Positions 1 to 13,008 of a stretch of 64,000 nt of DNA are shown piece by piece. The translations under genes and the position numbers were made by a program. The stretch's first letter is position 1. Every line of letters starts with the position of its first letter. The stretch is from Mesocentrotus franciscanus (lineage: Eukaryota > Echinodermata > Echinoidea > Camarodonta > Strongylocentrotidae). Under the pieces are notes generated by a model, which saw only the letters and a list, made by a program, of their open reading frames with translations, did no database searches and was not told the DNA's origin. Where the stretch lies: NCBI GenBank assembly GCA_037976565.1, contig CP137682.1:29508199-29572198 (forward strand), written 5' to 3'.

Positions 1-1299
1 ATCACTAAAAAAATCCTATGACTTCCATTTACATCTTAATTGACCTAAATATAAAATGACATTCCAGCACATTCAGAAAGTCCTAGAAAAAGTTAACTTT
101 GCAATTAGGTAAAATTCTTCAACATAAATTCAACACACACCCTCAAAATGATTCGCAGTAAAGCCACTTTTCAACTCACCTATGATGCAGTTATACCTCA
201 CTCAAGCCCTGGCCGGCCTGCCCAAGTCTGGTAAAACTTCTCATAATGCCACTTCAAAGCCTAACATTCTCAGGCCTCAATTTGTATAGCTGCTGAGACA
301 GGCTTGTGAGTGCTGAACCGACAGCTCCTGCACAAGTGTTGAATAGGGAGAGAGTATACACACTGAACCTAGTCAAAACTACTATCTGAAAAGCTGAAGC
401 TTTTATGAAATTCTCAAGTACAGTGAGCTAAAGTTGCAGTTCATAACATATGCTGCAAGCTAGGCGCTAGGAAGCAAAATCAAATTGACAGGGAAAAAAT
501 TTCGATAGCTGCCAAAGAAAAATATACTTTTTCTAACATGTCATTATTACTCATGCATGAGGCGACAGGTTGTATTGTAGAAATGGTATTGTTGTGTGAG
601 GCTATTATACTAAGAAGTGCGTTCACCCATTGAAAGTCAAACTGTCAAGTATTGAACTAGAAATCTGAGTGAAATCTGGGGTTGTGTGCTGTTGTCATGA
701 AACTTACCAACAGGTGATAATTCCTAATGGTTTTGGTTAAATATTCAACTGATCATGCTTCCTATGAGATTTAGATCTTAAAAGGCAGTCTAGTCTTTGA
801 CAACAATCAATTAATGAGATATGAGGCAGGCATGAAGGTTTGTCTATTAATTTATTGAGAAATGCTTCCTCTTGAAGTACTAAGCATGTCTTGAAATCTT
901 CTGATATAATAATAACGTGGATTTTGAAAAATCATCAGAGAATAGTAAATAGCTGAAATTTTTTTCCTTCTTTTCTCTTGGAAAATTTCCTTGAATAGTA
1001 AATTTAAATATTTGGAAATATATATATATATCTCAACTCAGCTTATCCTCAGTATATTACAATTCATTAAATTATTATTTCTATGCATATGTTATGTTTA
1101 AATGTAGTATGTGTCTGTCATTGTATAGTTTATGTTGTCCTGTGCACTGTTCTTTAAAACATGTAACCTGGACATATTCTGTGTTTTCCATTTTTTGCAC
1201 AAAAAAGGTGATATTGAAAGAAAACAAGTATATTTGGGTATTGAGTGCAAACTAAATGAGAAAACAAGGTACAATATATTTCATTGTAGCATAGACTTT
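1..1299. other. no gene seen
   Basis: AT-rich sequence with stops in all frames. I recognise no exon, RNA gene or repeat here apart from a short (TA)n at 1018-1031. Confidence 0.6.
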
Positions 1300-1319
1300 C
1301 TAATCCCCCCCCCCTCGCT

Positions 1320-1361
<42 letters not shown>

Positions 1362-1375
1362 CTTCTTTCTCCTTT
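1300..1375. repeat. (CT)n microsatellite after a C run
   Basis: A run of C followed by about 17 CT units and imperfect CTT continuation. Confidence 0.9.
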
Positions 1376-3954
1376 TTAATCATTTTCTCTGTTCTTTTAT
1401 ACTGTACTATTTTCTCTTTTTTTTTTCTTCTCTCTCTTACTCATTTCATTCAGGTTTTCTCTGAAATGGATTCATGGTTGTCTATATTTGATTTAAGTGT
1501 ACTTTGAAGTCAGCCCTAGCCCCCTCCCTCAACCTTCCAATAGTTGGATAGTAATTTGTAAAGTACATGTACATATCTGTAAATCTGTATTCAAGCATCA
1601 GCAAAGTAAAGGCGAATGAAAGAGTATGTCTTGTCATGGCTAGACAGCTAGCTAAAGAAAGAGATATCAAACATGCTGAACATTTTAAAGATAATAAAAT
1701 TGAGCAAGTGTGAAATATCTGTCATTCAAGAACAAACCACAATCGTGGATGAGGATAAATAGATTCCCCCAGGGAAGCTGTTATGTGGTGAATTAATCTA
1801 TACATGTATCTCTTTATAAGAACATCTTGGAACAAATAGTCAAAAGGAACTGAAGAAGGGGAGGAGAGACGCTCAAGACAATTATACTTATCCTCTTGTA
1901 ATACTAACAAATAGAAAGGAATGATATGTACATTATTTGTTGAGAACCAGAATGGATATTGAATCCATGGAAAGGGTAGGAGATAACATAAAACCCTTCT
2001 GATAATCAGTAGATGATACACATGTATATATAAAAATGTATAATTGAACAATCTTGTATGTGACATTTTTATTATCACATTTATTGATTTATGTAATGAA
2101 AGAGAGAAAGAGGACTGTTAGACCATGCAAAAAGCAATGCTGACAAATGAATTTAGTTCAAATTACATGTTTAGATTATTTTACAGGATACATGTAAATT
2201 TGTTACAGTTGAATTGTCTGCGTAATCATTTTTACTAATATTCCCAGATCTCTAATTGCTTTAATCTGCCACTGAACAGTTATATGTGAGACTATCTAAC
2301 TTTCCATTGTATGGTCTGCCAGAACTTACCTTCACAAATTTTCTTTTAGAAAAAAAATAATTGAAAACTTAATCCTTCATACATGAGCATACAATAGATT
2401 TACACACCTCAAATAAATATTGAACAAAAGAGGATTTTTTTCTCAGTCTGTAATTCCTCTTTTGTCCCTTTTCTCTGCTATATTCAACCACAAATTCCAT
2501 CCTCTAATCCTCTCCTCAACTTTCATATCAACAGAAAAGAAAACACAATACACATGTTCCCAGCTTTAATATTGATTCTTTTGTTAGTGGTTTGTTACAG
2601 TGTAAAGTGACACCATCCCAAACAAGAGATTTTGGTTTGGGATAACACTTTCTGTTGAGTACTGTAAGGGTTGAAAAATAAGGAAACAAGTCTTGTATGC
2701 TAACAATAATTGTATCAGTGCCAGAAAAAAGGGGGGATGGCTGCTACATAGCCCATGAACATTTGGCCAGCTGTAAGGATATTAGTTTGGGCTAAGTGAA
2801 AATGGGTGAACCTTTGGCCAGACGTTTCAGGTATTTGAAGATATTTACACATATTTTCATAAGTGTCCACATGAACATGTATATGAATAGGTATTTGAAC
2901 ATACAATTAACAGATCAAAATAATTGACATTGAACATATGATTCTCATGGGCAAATTTAAAGAGGCCATATTTGAGACAAATGTGCAATTCTCTTTTATC
3001 TCTATAGATTACCAGTATGAAAAAATATATCATTTTGAGTTAAGATTTAAAAAACAAAACGTATTCATCTTTGTTCCAGAATCCTGCTTTGAAGTGATGT
3101 GAATTAGGGTATTTACAATGGATCCTCCTGGTACAAATAGTAGTGCTTTAAAGTCCGAAGTTCTAATTGTTTCTATGCTAATTAGGGGTTAACAGAGTAA
3201 AACTCTACTTTTTTGTTAAGTTTTGTTTTGTTGTGTGTTTGTTACTGTTTACTTTTTATTATAAAGAGGTAATTAAAAAAATTGAACATTCGTGAGTTGC
3301 AGCTTAGTGTGCCCATTCTAGGTTGAACTTTGACCCATTTATGAGATGGATGAAGACATATACCAAGCATGTCCCTTGCTTTTTTGTAAGACATGGCTAC
3401 TAACTATTTGAAGCACATTCCCTCCATCATGCTGTCCATAACATATTGAAGATAGTTGACACTAGCCCAACATGATTTTTCATTCTATGTCTCATCCCTA
3501 ATAAAAGCAGTGTGAAACCCAGTTATCAGCTATGACTATTATTATGGGGCCATGATGACAGTAGAACAGAATTCATCATTCATGTTGGGGTGCAAAATCA
3601 TTTATACTGCAGGGGCCTATTTACAGGTAAAGAAATTATTCTAAGGTAGGGAATTGCTTCCCTGATGAAGAAACATGCTTTGGTGTTCCAAAACTTTGGA
3701 TGATGATATCTGATAGTATTATGCACTGGTAAAAATATGCACCACAATATATTTCTTTATCTATTTTCTTAGATAGATGTAATCCACTGTGCATGTACAG
3801 ACCCTAACCATTGAAAGTTGCCTCAGTGTTACATTAGTCCCACTTTTGAAGGTCCTAGGTCCAAGCCCAAGCACAGGTTATACCCTTTGGCAAGACAGTG
3901 ATTTACATTTTCTACTCTAAGCCAAGGAGTCTACATTATCCTATTAAACCTTCT
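1376..3954. other. no gene seen
   Basis: Only short open frames with no family resemblance and no convincing splice pattern. It could be intergenic or the intron of a gene whose exons are outside the window. Confidence 0.55.
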
Positions 3955-4090
3955 CTTCTCTTCTCTTCTTTTTAGTTTCTTGTCCTTCTCCTCCTCTCCC
4001 CCACCGTTTCCCTCCTCCTCCTCCTCTCCCCCACCGTTTCCCTCCTCCTCCTCTCCCCCACCGTTTCCCTCCTCTTCCTCTCTCCTTTTT
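3955..4090. repeat. minisatellite, unit about 24-27 bp
   Basis: CTCTCCCCCACCGTTTCCCT followed by CCTCCTC is repeated three times within a pyrimidine-rich stretch. The complementary strand translates to a glutamate/glycine repeat that is not a gene. Confidence 0.85.
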
Positions 4091-4664
4091 CTTGTTATTA
4101 TCATTACCATCATTATCATTATTATTATGTCATTTTTCCAGATTTGAAATCATTATGAAAGACTTTTCCCTAAAACTTGTACTTTCCCATGGCTATAAAA
4201 CCCTGAAAAAGCTGCATATATAATACATGCCCTAGTCAAAATAAAGATAGTCTAAAACTAATAGAAAATAGTGAGAAAAAAACAGCACAGAAAACATTAT
4301 TTTCCCCCTATTTCCAACTCTAAATATAATTTGTTCCAAATCATTAACCTAAAAAATGTTATTTTTTATATTTTCCATAAGACAGTTAAAGTAAAATAGT
4401 TTAGTTTTCTTGGAAATGCATGTGAAAAACAACAAGTGTGTCTTAAAAGAATCCTCATAGTGACAAGTAGAACATATCACTTCAGTTTACAAGCTAGGGT
4501 GCTGCAGGCTTTGATGCTCACATGTATGTGTCATACTATTCTTATCATAACCGCCTTAGACTTGGCAATATCCTATAGTTGGCTGGAATAAAGCTATGAA
4601 ATAATTGACATTTATTGCCATTATCAGGAAAACTAAGTATCCGAGAAAATATTACAACTCAATT

Positions 4665-4990
4665 GGATTTCTCTCTCTCTCCCTCTCCTGATCATCAAAT
4701 CCCACTCTCTTCTCTCTCTCTCTTCTCTTCTCTCTACTCCCCTGTCTCTCTCTCTCTCTCTCTCCTTTCCACTCTCTTTGTTTTTCCCCTCCCACTCCCT
4801 CCTTTCTCTCTCTACTTCCCTGTCTCTCTCTCACTCTCCCATTCCATCCCTCCCCTTTTTCTCCTCACACATACACTCTCTCTCTCTTCCCCTCTTCTTT
4901 TCTAATTCTTTGTCTCTCTCTCTCTCTCATTTCTGTTTCTCTCTCTGTTTCTCGTCTTCTCTCTGTCTCTCTGTTTCTCTCTCTTCCTCA
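4665..4990. repeat. (CT)n-rich pyrimidine tract
   Basis: More than 300 bases of imperfect CT/CTT/CCT repeats, nearly pure pyrimidine on the plus strand. Confidence 0.9.
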
Positions 4991-5760
4991 CACGCACACC
5001 ATAGTATCCATCTAGGCCTATAGACAATAGCTATCCTCAACTCTAATTTCATCGATCCCATCTGAACAGAGGTGTGAACATAAAGTGCTCATGACGTTAT
5101 CATCACGCTCGAAATACCCTGCGGGCTTACAAGACAAACTGATTAATGTTTATCCTCAGCCTTGACGCATCCCTCATAAAATATTATCTTTCCTCTGGCT
5201 AATTCCTTCTCTCCATTTGATTCCCTCAATATTTCTTGTTCTGCTTAGCACCTTAAAGGCAAGGTAAAGTATCACATAATAAGGCAGGTGTTGAAACACA
5301 TTAATTAGACTATTCCATTTTGTTTAATTTGAATAAATCCAAGGTTTACAGTTCATGTCATTGAGTATGAGTGAATAAGTAAGAGCTCTTCAACTTTTTG
5401 TTTCATGGATTATTTTGGAGTTTTTAAAGAAGAGCTCTTGACATCAGCAAAGGTTTTTGAAAGCCCCCAAGAACTGTCAGAGCTCACCACTCCTGTATAT
5501 ATTCTTCTTTTGCTGATAAACATATTTAGACTATTATTACAGTGATATGGGTAATAGCAAGATGTTACTTATATGATATAGAACGTGATGGCTTTCTTAC
5601 TCATTTTTCCTGCATTTAAGTTATTTTGCAAGTAAGCTGCTATCTTCCTCCTTTTTCTGTCTCTCTCTCCCTCATACCAAAAGAACATTCATAAATTCCA
5701 ACTTAATTCCCTCATACATACATGTACATGTACAATGTATGTCTCTGCATCTTTCTATCT
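4991..5760. other. no gene seen; possible non-coding conserved block
   Basis: The part at 5085-5230 has a more even base composition and homeodomain-type ATTA cores (ACTGATTAATG). No frame stays open. Any regulatory role is a guess. Confidence 0.2.
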
Positions 5761-5838
5761 TTCTATCCCTCTCTCTCTCTCTCTCACTCTACATGTAACT
5801 CTCCCCAATCCTAAACTCTGTATCTGTCTCTCAGTCTG

Positions 5839-5869
<31 letters not shown>

Positions 5870-6018
5870 AATGCATTTTCTCTCTTTTATACATGTATCT
5901 CTCTTTTTGCCCTTGCATGTCCTAGCTCTCTTTCTCTCTCCCTTCCTCTATCTTCATCTGTGTATTTTCTCTCCATCTATCTCTTGTCTCTCCCTCACCA
6001 ATCTCTCTCTTTGCCACT

Positions 6019-6056
<38 letters not shown>

Positions 6057-6144
6057 TGTGACCTAGCTCTCTCTTTCTCTCATTCTTTTCCATCTCTATA
6101 TTCTATCCCTCTGTTCTATCCATCTCTTTCTTTGCCTGGACCTA

Positions 6145-6191
<47 letters not shown>

Positions 6192-6192
6192 A
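5760..6192. repeat. (CT)n tract ending in (CA)n
   Basis: Interrupted CT arrays with several uninterrupted runs of 8-12 units, closed by about ten CA units at 6172-6192. Confidence 0.9.
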
Positions 6193-8479
6193 ATCATTTC
6201 AGATTTCAAATCAGGGCTCCATATTACCAGGAGTGCAATGACAATTGACCATGTAATAATTCATAATGAACCCCAGATTTCAGAACCTAATTATAATCAA
6301 TTAAGAGATTATAGTTTAAGCCCTTAATCCTTCAATATTTCCTTAAATGACCTCTCACATATAATTTATTGCAGAGCAACACAGGCACATCCTCATGCTC
6401 ATAGTTTCCTTTTCTATTCTTGCATCTAAAGTCTAAGTTATTGAGAAAGAACAGAAAGAACAGAAAGGGATTGTATAAATCAAACGAAGTAACATAAACT
6501 ATGATATGTAACTTTTTAAAAGTGATACTCACTAATAGGGATATCATTCAATTGAAACAATTCATGACAATTGTTTGATTTTTTTTCTTCAAATTTATTT
6601 TATAGTTTACAGACCTAACAACTTGTAGCACTTGAAAATGAGTTCTTTCTTCCCAATCAGTAGAAAAATTGCCTGTATTAGCAAAGAGGTATCACAACAA
6701 TATCTCTTTGGTTTTAGTAAGCTTCCACAAGCAGGTGATTTCTCTCCTGATTGTGAAAAAAGAAAATATTTTCACCTTACATCACCAGTCAGGGCCCTGT
6801 TTCATAATACTAGTGATCAATAACAAGTTACAATAATTGTTATAAGCTACTGAAATCCTTGCATTTAATTGGCTGTGAGCAGATTTGACATCTGTTGCAG
6901 TTTTAAGAAACTGAACCCAGATGAAATTAATCAGTGATTTAGTTTCTAGCACTGATATCACACTGGAACTTTTAATGTAAATGAAGAAAAAAAAATCATT
7001 CACATATTTCTGCACTAAAGAGCTTGAGTGCAAAGGAGTTCACTTGGAAGTCATACAAACGTACAGTGTACATGTTCAGCAACTTTACAGATAAGACCAA
7101 GTTTTTCTAAATGCTGAATTTGGGATTTATGTTAAACAAGAAACATTCTAAATGGTTTGAATTAACTCATCACAAAAATAACGCATCATCCCTTGGCCTC
7201 TCATCCGCAAACCCACATAGGTAATTGGGCGTTCCTGGCAATTTCCTGCTAAAATCTGCGACAGAATTTTGTTGTAACTTGAACTCCAAGATCAAACATG
7301 GAGTGGAGACACCACTCTTTGCTCCGACCAGCTGGTCTTCCTTTGGGAACTGATACTAGCTGAAGGTCTGTCGAATATTATCGAAATTCATAGAGAGATG
7401 GGTTGTTTGCGATTATGTTGAATCCAGTCTGCCGCTATTTGATGTTTACTGATGTTAATCTTGCACTCTCCCTCAGAGTGATGTATGAGTCAGTGTAACA
7501 TGTAATTATAGATTAACTTGTAATGCATTCAATATGTGATCGGTTGGCTTGAAACCACTAATAATTTGCCAGATTATATGTTTCCAATTTAATGTATTTT
7601 CTGAACTGATAGATTCCATGTACACCATGCATTGACTTGGCACCATGATTCTTCATAAAACAAGAGTACACTTCATTTTCTGTTATAGGGCTGTATTTTC
7701 AGGACTTATGACTTACACAACATCAACAAAACTCCTTTTTTACCCTCACTTTAAAAGTCATGTGTCCTGGCATATCCACACTAGCTTACTGTTCATCCTT
7801 ACATTACTTTTATAATATTACATCTATTTAAGGAGATACCCTTTAAAACTCCCTGATCTAACTCACAAGATAGCTTTTAAACTTCAAAGCAAGCACATGT
7901 ATTTCCTTTCTCTCTTTCTGTCAGACAAAGTTCTGCATTCTAAGAACACACATGTATACATAAATGGTCATTCCACAATGCACCAAATGAGAGCCAAGTA
8001 ATATTTGACATACATACACATAATATGTGACACGTCATCTCTCATTCAGTGTGATTTTTCATCTTTTCTAAATTGCCAACATGGAATGATGGTAATTCTC
8101 CGAGCAAGCCCAAACCATCTTTTTCCATCACATTTTGGGGGACTTCTTCCGGCTTTCCATTAATATTTCTTTAACTCTCCTCTTAAGATAGTTTCTGAGA
8201 ACATGTTGAAATTGATTATTTGTCCATTCCTTGGTCATTCCATATTCTAGCAGATGGAGAGCATCCTAATGACAGGGGTGATGAGAGAGAATGCGTAACT
8301 AGGATGAAGATGGAACATGGTGAGATGAGATGATGTAAAGAAGAAGAGGCTACACTCTACTTCTTAAAGTCTGAATTTTATATCTATCTTTGATTGAGAA
8401 CAGCAATTTGCCTGTGTGCTTCATTTGTATTTTCTATGTCCATGTTCATATATGTTAAATCTATCTCTGTGCTTTACTT
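6193..8479. other. no gene seen
   Basis: AT-rich with short unrecognisable frames. The stretch 7185-7400 is less AT-rich and free of repeats and could be a regulatory element, but it has no open frame with known similarity. Confidence 0.5.
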
Positions 8480-9030
8480 CCATCTCCCCTCTCTCTGTCT
8501 CTCTTCCTTTCTATCCCTATCTCTCCTTCCCCTCCCTTTTCATTCTTTGACTGTCTACATTTCAGTCTGTCTATTCACCACTCCACATTGTTTCTATTTT
8601 TCTCTCTCCTTCTCTTTCTAATATTTCTTCTCATCTATTTCTTGTATAATTATCATTTTACTCTTTATATATATTTCACTTTCTGTCCCCTCAGTCATGT
8701 TGACCCATCGAACCCTGTCTATACTCCATTGTCGGTGTCTTCCCTCTTTTCTCTATCCAATATCCTTCTTTCTTCACTCCGGTTACCCCCCCTCCCCCCT
8801 CTCTCTCTCTCTCTCCACTCGTCCTTTCTCTCTCCCTGGCTCCCCCCTCTCTCTCTCTCTTTTCGCACCATTATCTCCTATCTGCCCCTCCTTCTTTCTC
8901 CTCTTTCGCCCTCTCCCCTATTCTCTGCTCCTCTCCCTCTCTCTTCCTTTCTCTCAGGCTCCCCCTCTTTCTCTCTCTCTCTCTCCCCTCTCTATTTCTC
9001 TCTTTCTTCTTTCTTTCTTTCTCTCATTCT
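8480..9030. repeat. long pyrimidine tract
   Basis: Over 500 bases of imperfect CT, CCT and TTTC repeats. Open frames across it are leucine/serine runs of no significance. Confidence 0.9.
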
Positions 9031-9464
9031 CCACCATTCCTGTCTTTATCAATCCTTGCCTCATACATTTTACATCATGGGCTAACCTACAAATATCTAG
9101 CACAAGTACTGTATCCGCAATACAGTATCTACACTCAGAATGCTTATACATCTTTGAATGTATCAGCAATTGCAGATACAAAAGATTGTTGCTCCAAAAT
9201 CAGTATTACATCACTTTTCAGATTTGCACTTATCTCCAAAATAATCATGACATAATAATTATTGATATACACTGTATTACGATATCAACTATTAATTACA
9301 GGCAGCTACCTGTATACTTGTCATGGAGCCTGGCAAGACGATTCAGGAAATCTCATTCACCACACTAACAATCTACTACAATCAGAAATCAATATACAAT
9401 GTAGGAATAAATAATAGACCCACCTGCTCTATAGCAAACATACATGACTGGACACTGACCCCAC

Positions 9465-9511
9465 CTCCTCCTTCATCTCTCTCTCTCTCTTTCTCTCTCC
9501 CTCCCCCTCAC

Positions 9512-9547
<36 letters not shown>

Positions 9548-9669
9548 ATCTCCCTCGTTCCCCCTCTCTCTCCCCCTCCCTTCCTAGCTCCCTCCCTCTC
9601 TCTCTCCCCCATCCCTTCCTCCTCCCTCCCCCTACCTTTCTCCCCCTCTCTCTCCCTCCCTCCTCCCTT

Positions 9670-9707
<38 letters not shown>

Positions 9708-9720
9708 AGCCTTTCTCGCT
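9465..9720. repeat. (CT)n tract
   Basis: Nearly uninterrupted pyrimidines, with two CT runs of 15 or more units and a CCCTCC-rich middle. Confidence 0.9.
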
Positions 9721-9939
9721 CTCTGACTCTTGCTTGTATGGGCTTTCATTTCCACTGCATATAATAATTTTCATTACTAAAGCCTCTATTGTAAAAATAA
9801 AGATACAGAATCGTGATTTCAACACATAAGCTTGAATATATAACCACATCATGTGTCACTGTGCTTTCCTCTAAATATTCCTGAATTTTTCAGATGTCAT
9901 TCAGATGTAATTCTTGATGAAAAGTAGGGCAAAATAGCT

Positions 9940-10122
9940 ATACTATTATACAAATGATGCATGCTCATGAGTTCATTATACAATCTATCCGCACTCGAGT
10001 TGAGGATGTGTGTTTCTATTGCACAAAGCCGTTAGGCTGAGTGCGATAGATACATATAACCTCAACGAGGGTGGATAGATCGCATAACGAACGAATGAAA
10101 ACATGCATCATTTGTTTATACT
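9940..10122. mobile_element. short palindromic MITE, about 185 bp
   Basis: ACAAATGATGCATG near the left end is matched by CATGCATCATTTGT at the right. Further in, CAATCTATCCGCACTCGAGT pairs with CTCGAGG-like sequence before GGATAGATCG. Nearly the whole segment folds as one hairpin. Confidence 0.6.
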
Positions 10123-11500
10123 ATGAAACTCCTAGATCCTTGTTATTTGATGTAAAAAGAATTCATTAAAGATTGTTTCGTGACAGTATGGCTGACAAAT
10201 AAATCTCAAGTTTAATAGGCTTACTTTGGCGCGCACATAGATAAGCGCACTTACCTCTATACACATTTACGCATAGTGCTGCGCAAGAATAGACCTACAC
10301 ACAGTATAAGCGCTCTTTACCTATACGCGCACTACGGCGCATCATGTACATGCACTAAATAAAAAAGCGTTGGATAGTACTGGAAAATATTGCACGCCTT
10401 TTCATGAAAAACGTGGGATAGTCTCAGTAAATGAATCACATGTGACCGCGCATGACCAATCATTTGATTTAGGATCTAGGAGTGAGTTGTATAAAACACT
10501 GTAACCCAGTTTTATTAAGGCAGTATATAACTAGTTCATTTAATAAAGAATTCAATTTCAAGAGAAAATTCAATTTCCTGGCCTTTTTTCCCCAGGATCT
10601 CGTTAATTCTATTGGATTTTATATTTGAAAAAGAAAGTTTACATTGCAAGCTTTATTACCCTAAACAAGCTGAAGATTGTATTCATATTTGAGATAATAA
10701 AAGTTCTGGATAAAGCACAACATTTCTTCAACAGTGTTTTTTTAATCAAGGTTTATAAACAATATCGTCTTTAAGAATGATGTCACCAGATATTATACCA
10801 AAGCTTTGACCTAATTTTACACCACTTACAGACAGAAAAAATAGGACAAAGGATTGAGAAATGAAACATGACCCCTTTCCAGGATGTATATTGAAGTTAC
10901 AGAAGTGAGTAACAGAAACAATATATGTACCCTAAGCCTAACAAATTAAAGGAGAAGAAGACAGAATATAGATGGTGGTAAGAATAAAAATTACCGGGGG
11001 AGTGCAAACTTATTTCTTTCTCTTTTAAGGGATGAATTTGGATGATATTAAGTTGTCATATGTACTCAATTAAAAGGATGAAATGAATATTTCTCTATTT
11101 CTCACTGCTGGAAACCAATTAAAGAGGATTAACAAGGAGAGAATATTGTGTTACAGAGAATGAACAGGGGAATCTATTTTTACATGTAGAAATAGGTTAG
11201 GATGATATACTTGTTAATGCTACATAAGAGAAATAAGGTGAAATGTGTGTTTCTTAACTTCTTGAAGAAGAGATAGATTGCATGAGATATAAGTACTTTA
11301 ACATCTTGAGAAGATCACGTTTGGAAGCACATGAATACCCGGTGGGCTATTAAAGTGGTGCTATAAATACAACAGCTGAATGCAGTGCACATTCCCTTCG
11401 GAGCATTTGCGTATCCTGCTAAACTATCCAATGAATAGTTAATCATTTAATGACTTAATAATGTTGTCTGCGACATTTAACTTTCAGACGATAATGTGAA
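10123..11500. other. no gene seen
   Basis: 10220-10460 holds clustered GCGC motifs (GGCGCGCAC, AAGCGCAC, GCGCACTACGGCGC), perhaps part of a repeat. The rest is AT-rich without features. Confidence 0.5.
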
Positions 11501-11600
11501 GAGACAGAAGATATCTCATGTAACTACGATTACATACATGTAAGATGTAAGAGACAGAAGATATCTCATGTAACTACGATTACATACATGTAAGATGTTG
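11501..11600. repeat. 50-bp tandem duplication, two units
   Basis: GAGACAGAAGATATCTCATG with TAACTACGATTACATACATG is repeated exactly at 11501 and 11551. It leads straight into a GAT-rich array. Confidence 0.9.
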
Positions 11601-11745
11601 ATGATGATGATGATGATAATGATGATGTTGATGATGATGATGTTAATGATGATGGTTGATGAGGATGTTAATGATGATGGTTGATGAGGATGTTAATGAT
11701 GGTTGATGAGGATGTTAATGATGATGGTTGATGAGGATGTTGATG
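11597..11745. repeat. GAT-rich minisatellite
   Basis: (GAT)n with interspersed GTTGATGAGGATGTTAATG units of about 20-30 bases, repeated four times. Confidence 0.9.
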
Positions 11746-12299
11746 GGATAACAATGATCAATAGTGATGACAGTGATGGCATTAACCAAAAATTATTACA
11801 AAATGGAGGGCAGAAAACTTAATGACCTTGATTATAAAGCAGTTCACTTATGAGCACCATCCACCTTGCAGATACAATTTGTTGCTATGTCAGACAAGTC
11901 TCTGACAAGCTCCATAGACTATGAGTTTAATAGAGAACTTGAGATTTGCATTGGGCAAAAATGAAAAGGGAGCTAATTTGTTTATGTACATACAAATAGT
12001 AAACTGACAAAAAATGAAAATAAAACTAGAAATTTAATTCGTCATGAGGACGAATTAGGTGGTCTGTCTTCAATTCTTATGATCATGCTCATCTTCTATT
12101 CAATGATCCAATATAATGATGTTAATGTAAAATGAAGATATGAATTGATGAATGAACTGATAGATTGAACTGATGTGAAATGAACTGAATTGATGAGCTA
12201 AACTGATGAACTGATAGACTATGACCTGAACTGAAGTGATAACTTAACTGATGAAAAAAATATTGAGAAATGATTATGATCAAAATCATGATCATAATG

Positions 12300-12515
12300 A
12301 AAGGAAAGGGAGAGGGTGAGAGAGTATAGAATGAGTGGCAGAGACAGAGGTAGGCAGAGCAAGAGAGGGAGACAGAGATAGGGAGAGAGTGAAAGAGTAG
12401 AGAGAGAAAGATGCAAAGACAGAGCAAGAGAAGGATATAGGGGGCAGAACAAGAGAGGGGAAGGGAAACAGAGCAAGAGAGAGGAGAGAGAGCAAGAGAA
12501 AGAGATGCAATGGAG
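12300..12515. repeat. (GA)n-rich purine tract
   Basis: Imperfect GAGAG repeats with AGAGCAAGAGA recurring. This is purine-rich on the plus strand, the opposite polarity to the tracts at 1-10 kb. Confidence 0.85.
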
Positions 12516-12935
12516 AACGATGCATTTAATATTTCCAGCATAAATAGAATTGAATATTTACTATATTATAGAGAAAGAGAGAAGTTATAGACATGTAAAC
12601 AATTCTATGTCCGTGGGAGAGACGTAAACATTGCATATACCTGGGCTGAATAACTGGAAAGTATAAACGTCTGGGAAGGAGACTAACATCATAAAAATGG
12701 GATGATTTGATATATTCCAACAGACTTAGGAGATTAACCCTATAGGTTTAATACACGACAAGGAATCAGATTTCCCATAGGGTTGTACTCAAACGATTGA
12801 CATTCTTCTCCCATAGATATAACACGCAAAATTAGGCATTTTATTACATTGTTTGTGATTGTATATGATAATATGTTATAATAGTCGAAGAAGATCATAA
12901 AATCAAATTTAAAACGACGGCAAAAAAAAAAAATA

Positions 12936-13008
12936 ACCCACCAGGAATCGAACTTGGGTCGCCGGAATGGGAGGCAAGTGCTATGACCACTATACCAAAA
13001 TAATCCAC
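12936..13008 (-). mobile_element. tRNA-Gly(CCC)-like pseudogene or SINE head
   Basis: On the minus strand: TTGGTATAGTGGTCATAGCA (A box), GCCTCCCATTCC (CCC anticodon) and AAGTTCGATTCCTGG (B box), followed by a T run that could end Pol III transcription. The arms follow tRNA-Gly, but the acceptor stem does not pair. I therefore take it as SINE-type or pseudo. Confidence 0.65.

Noticed and set aside
8588..9368. Open frames of 165 and 223 codons
   Set aside because: Serine/leucine/proline translation of a CT tract; no family similarity.
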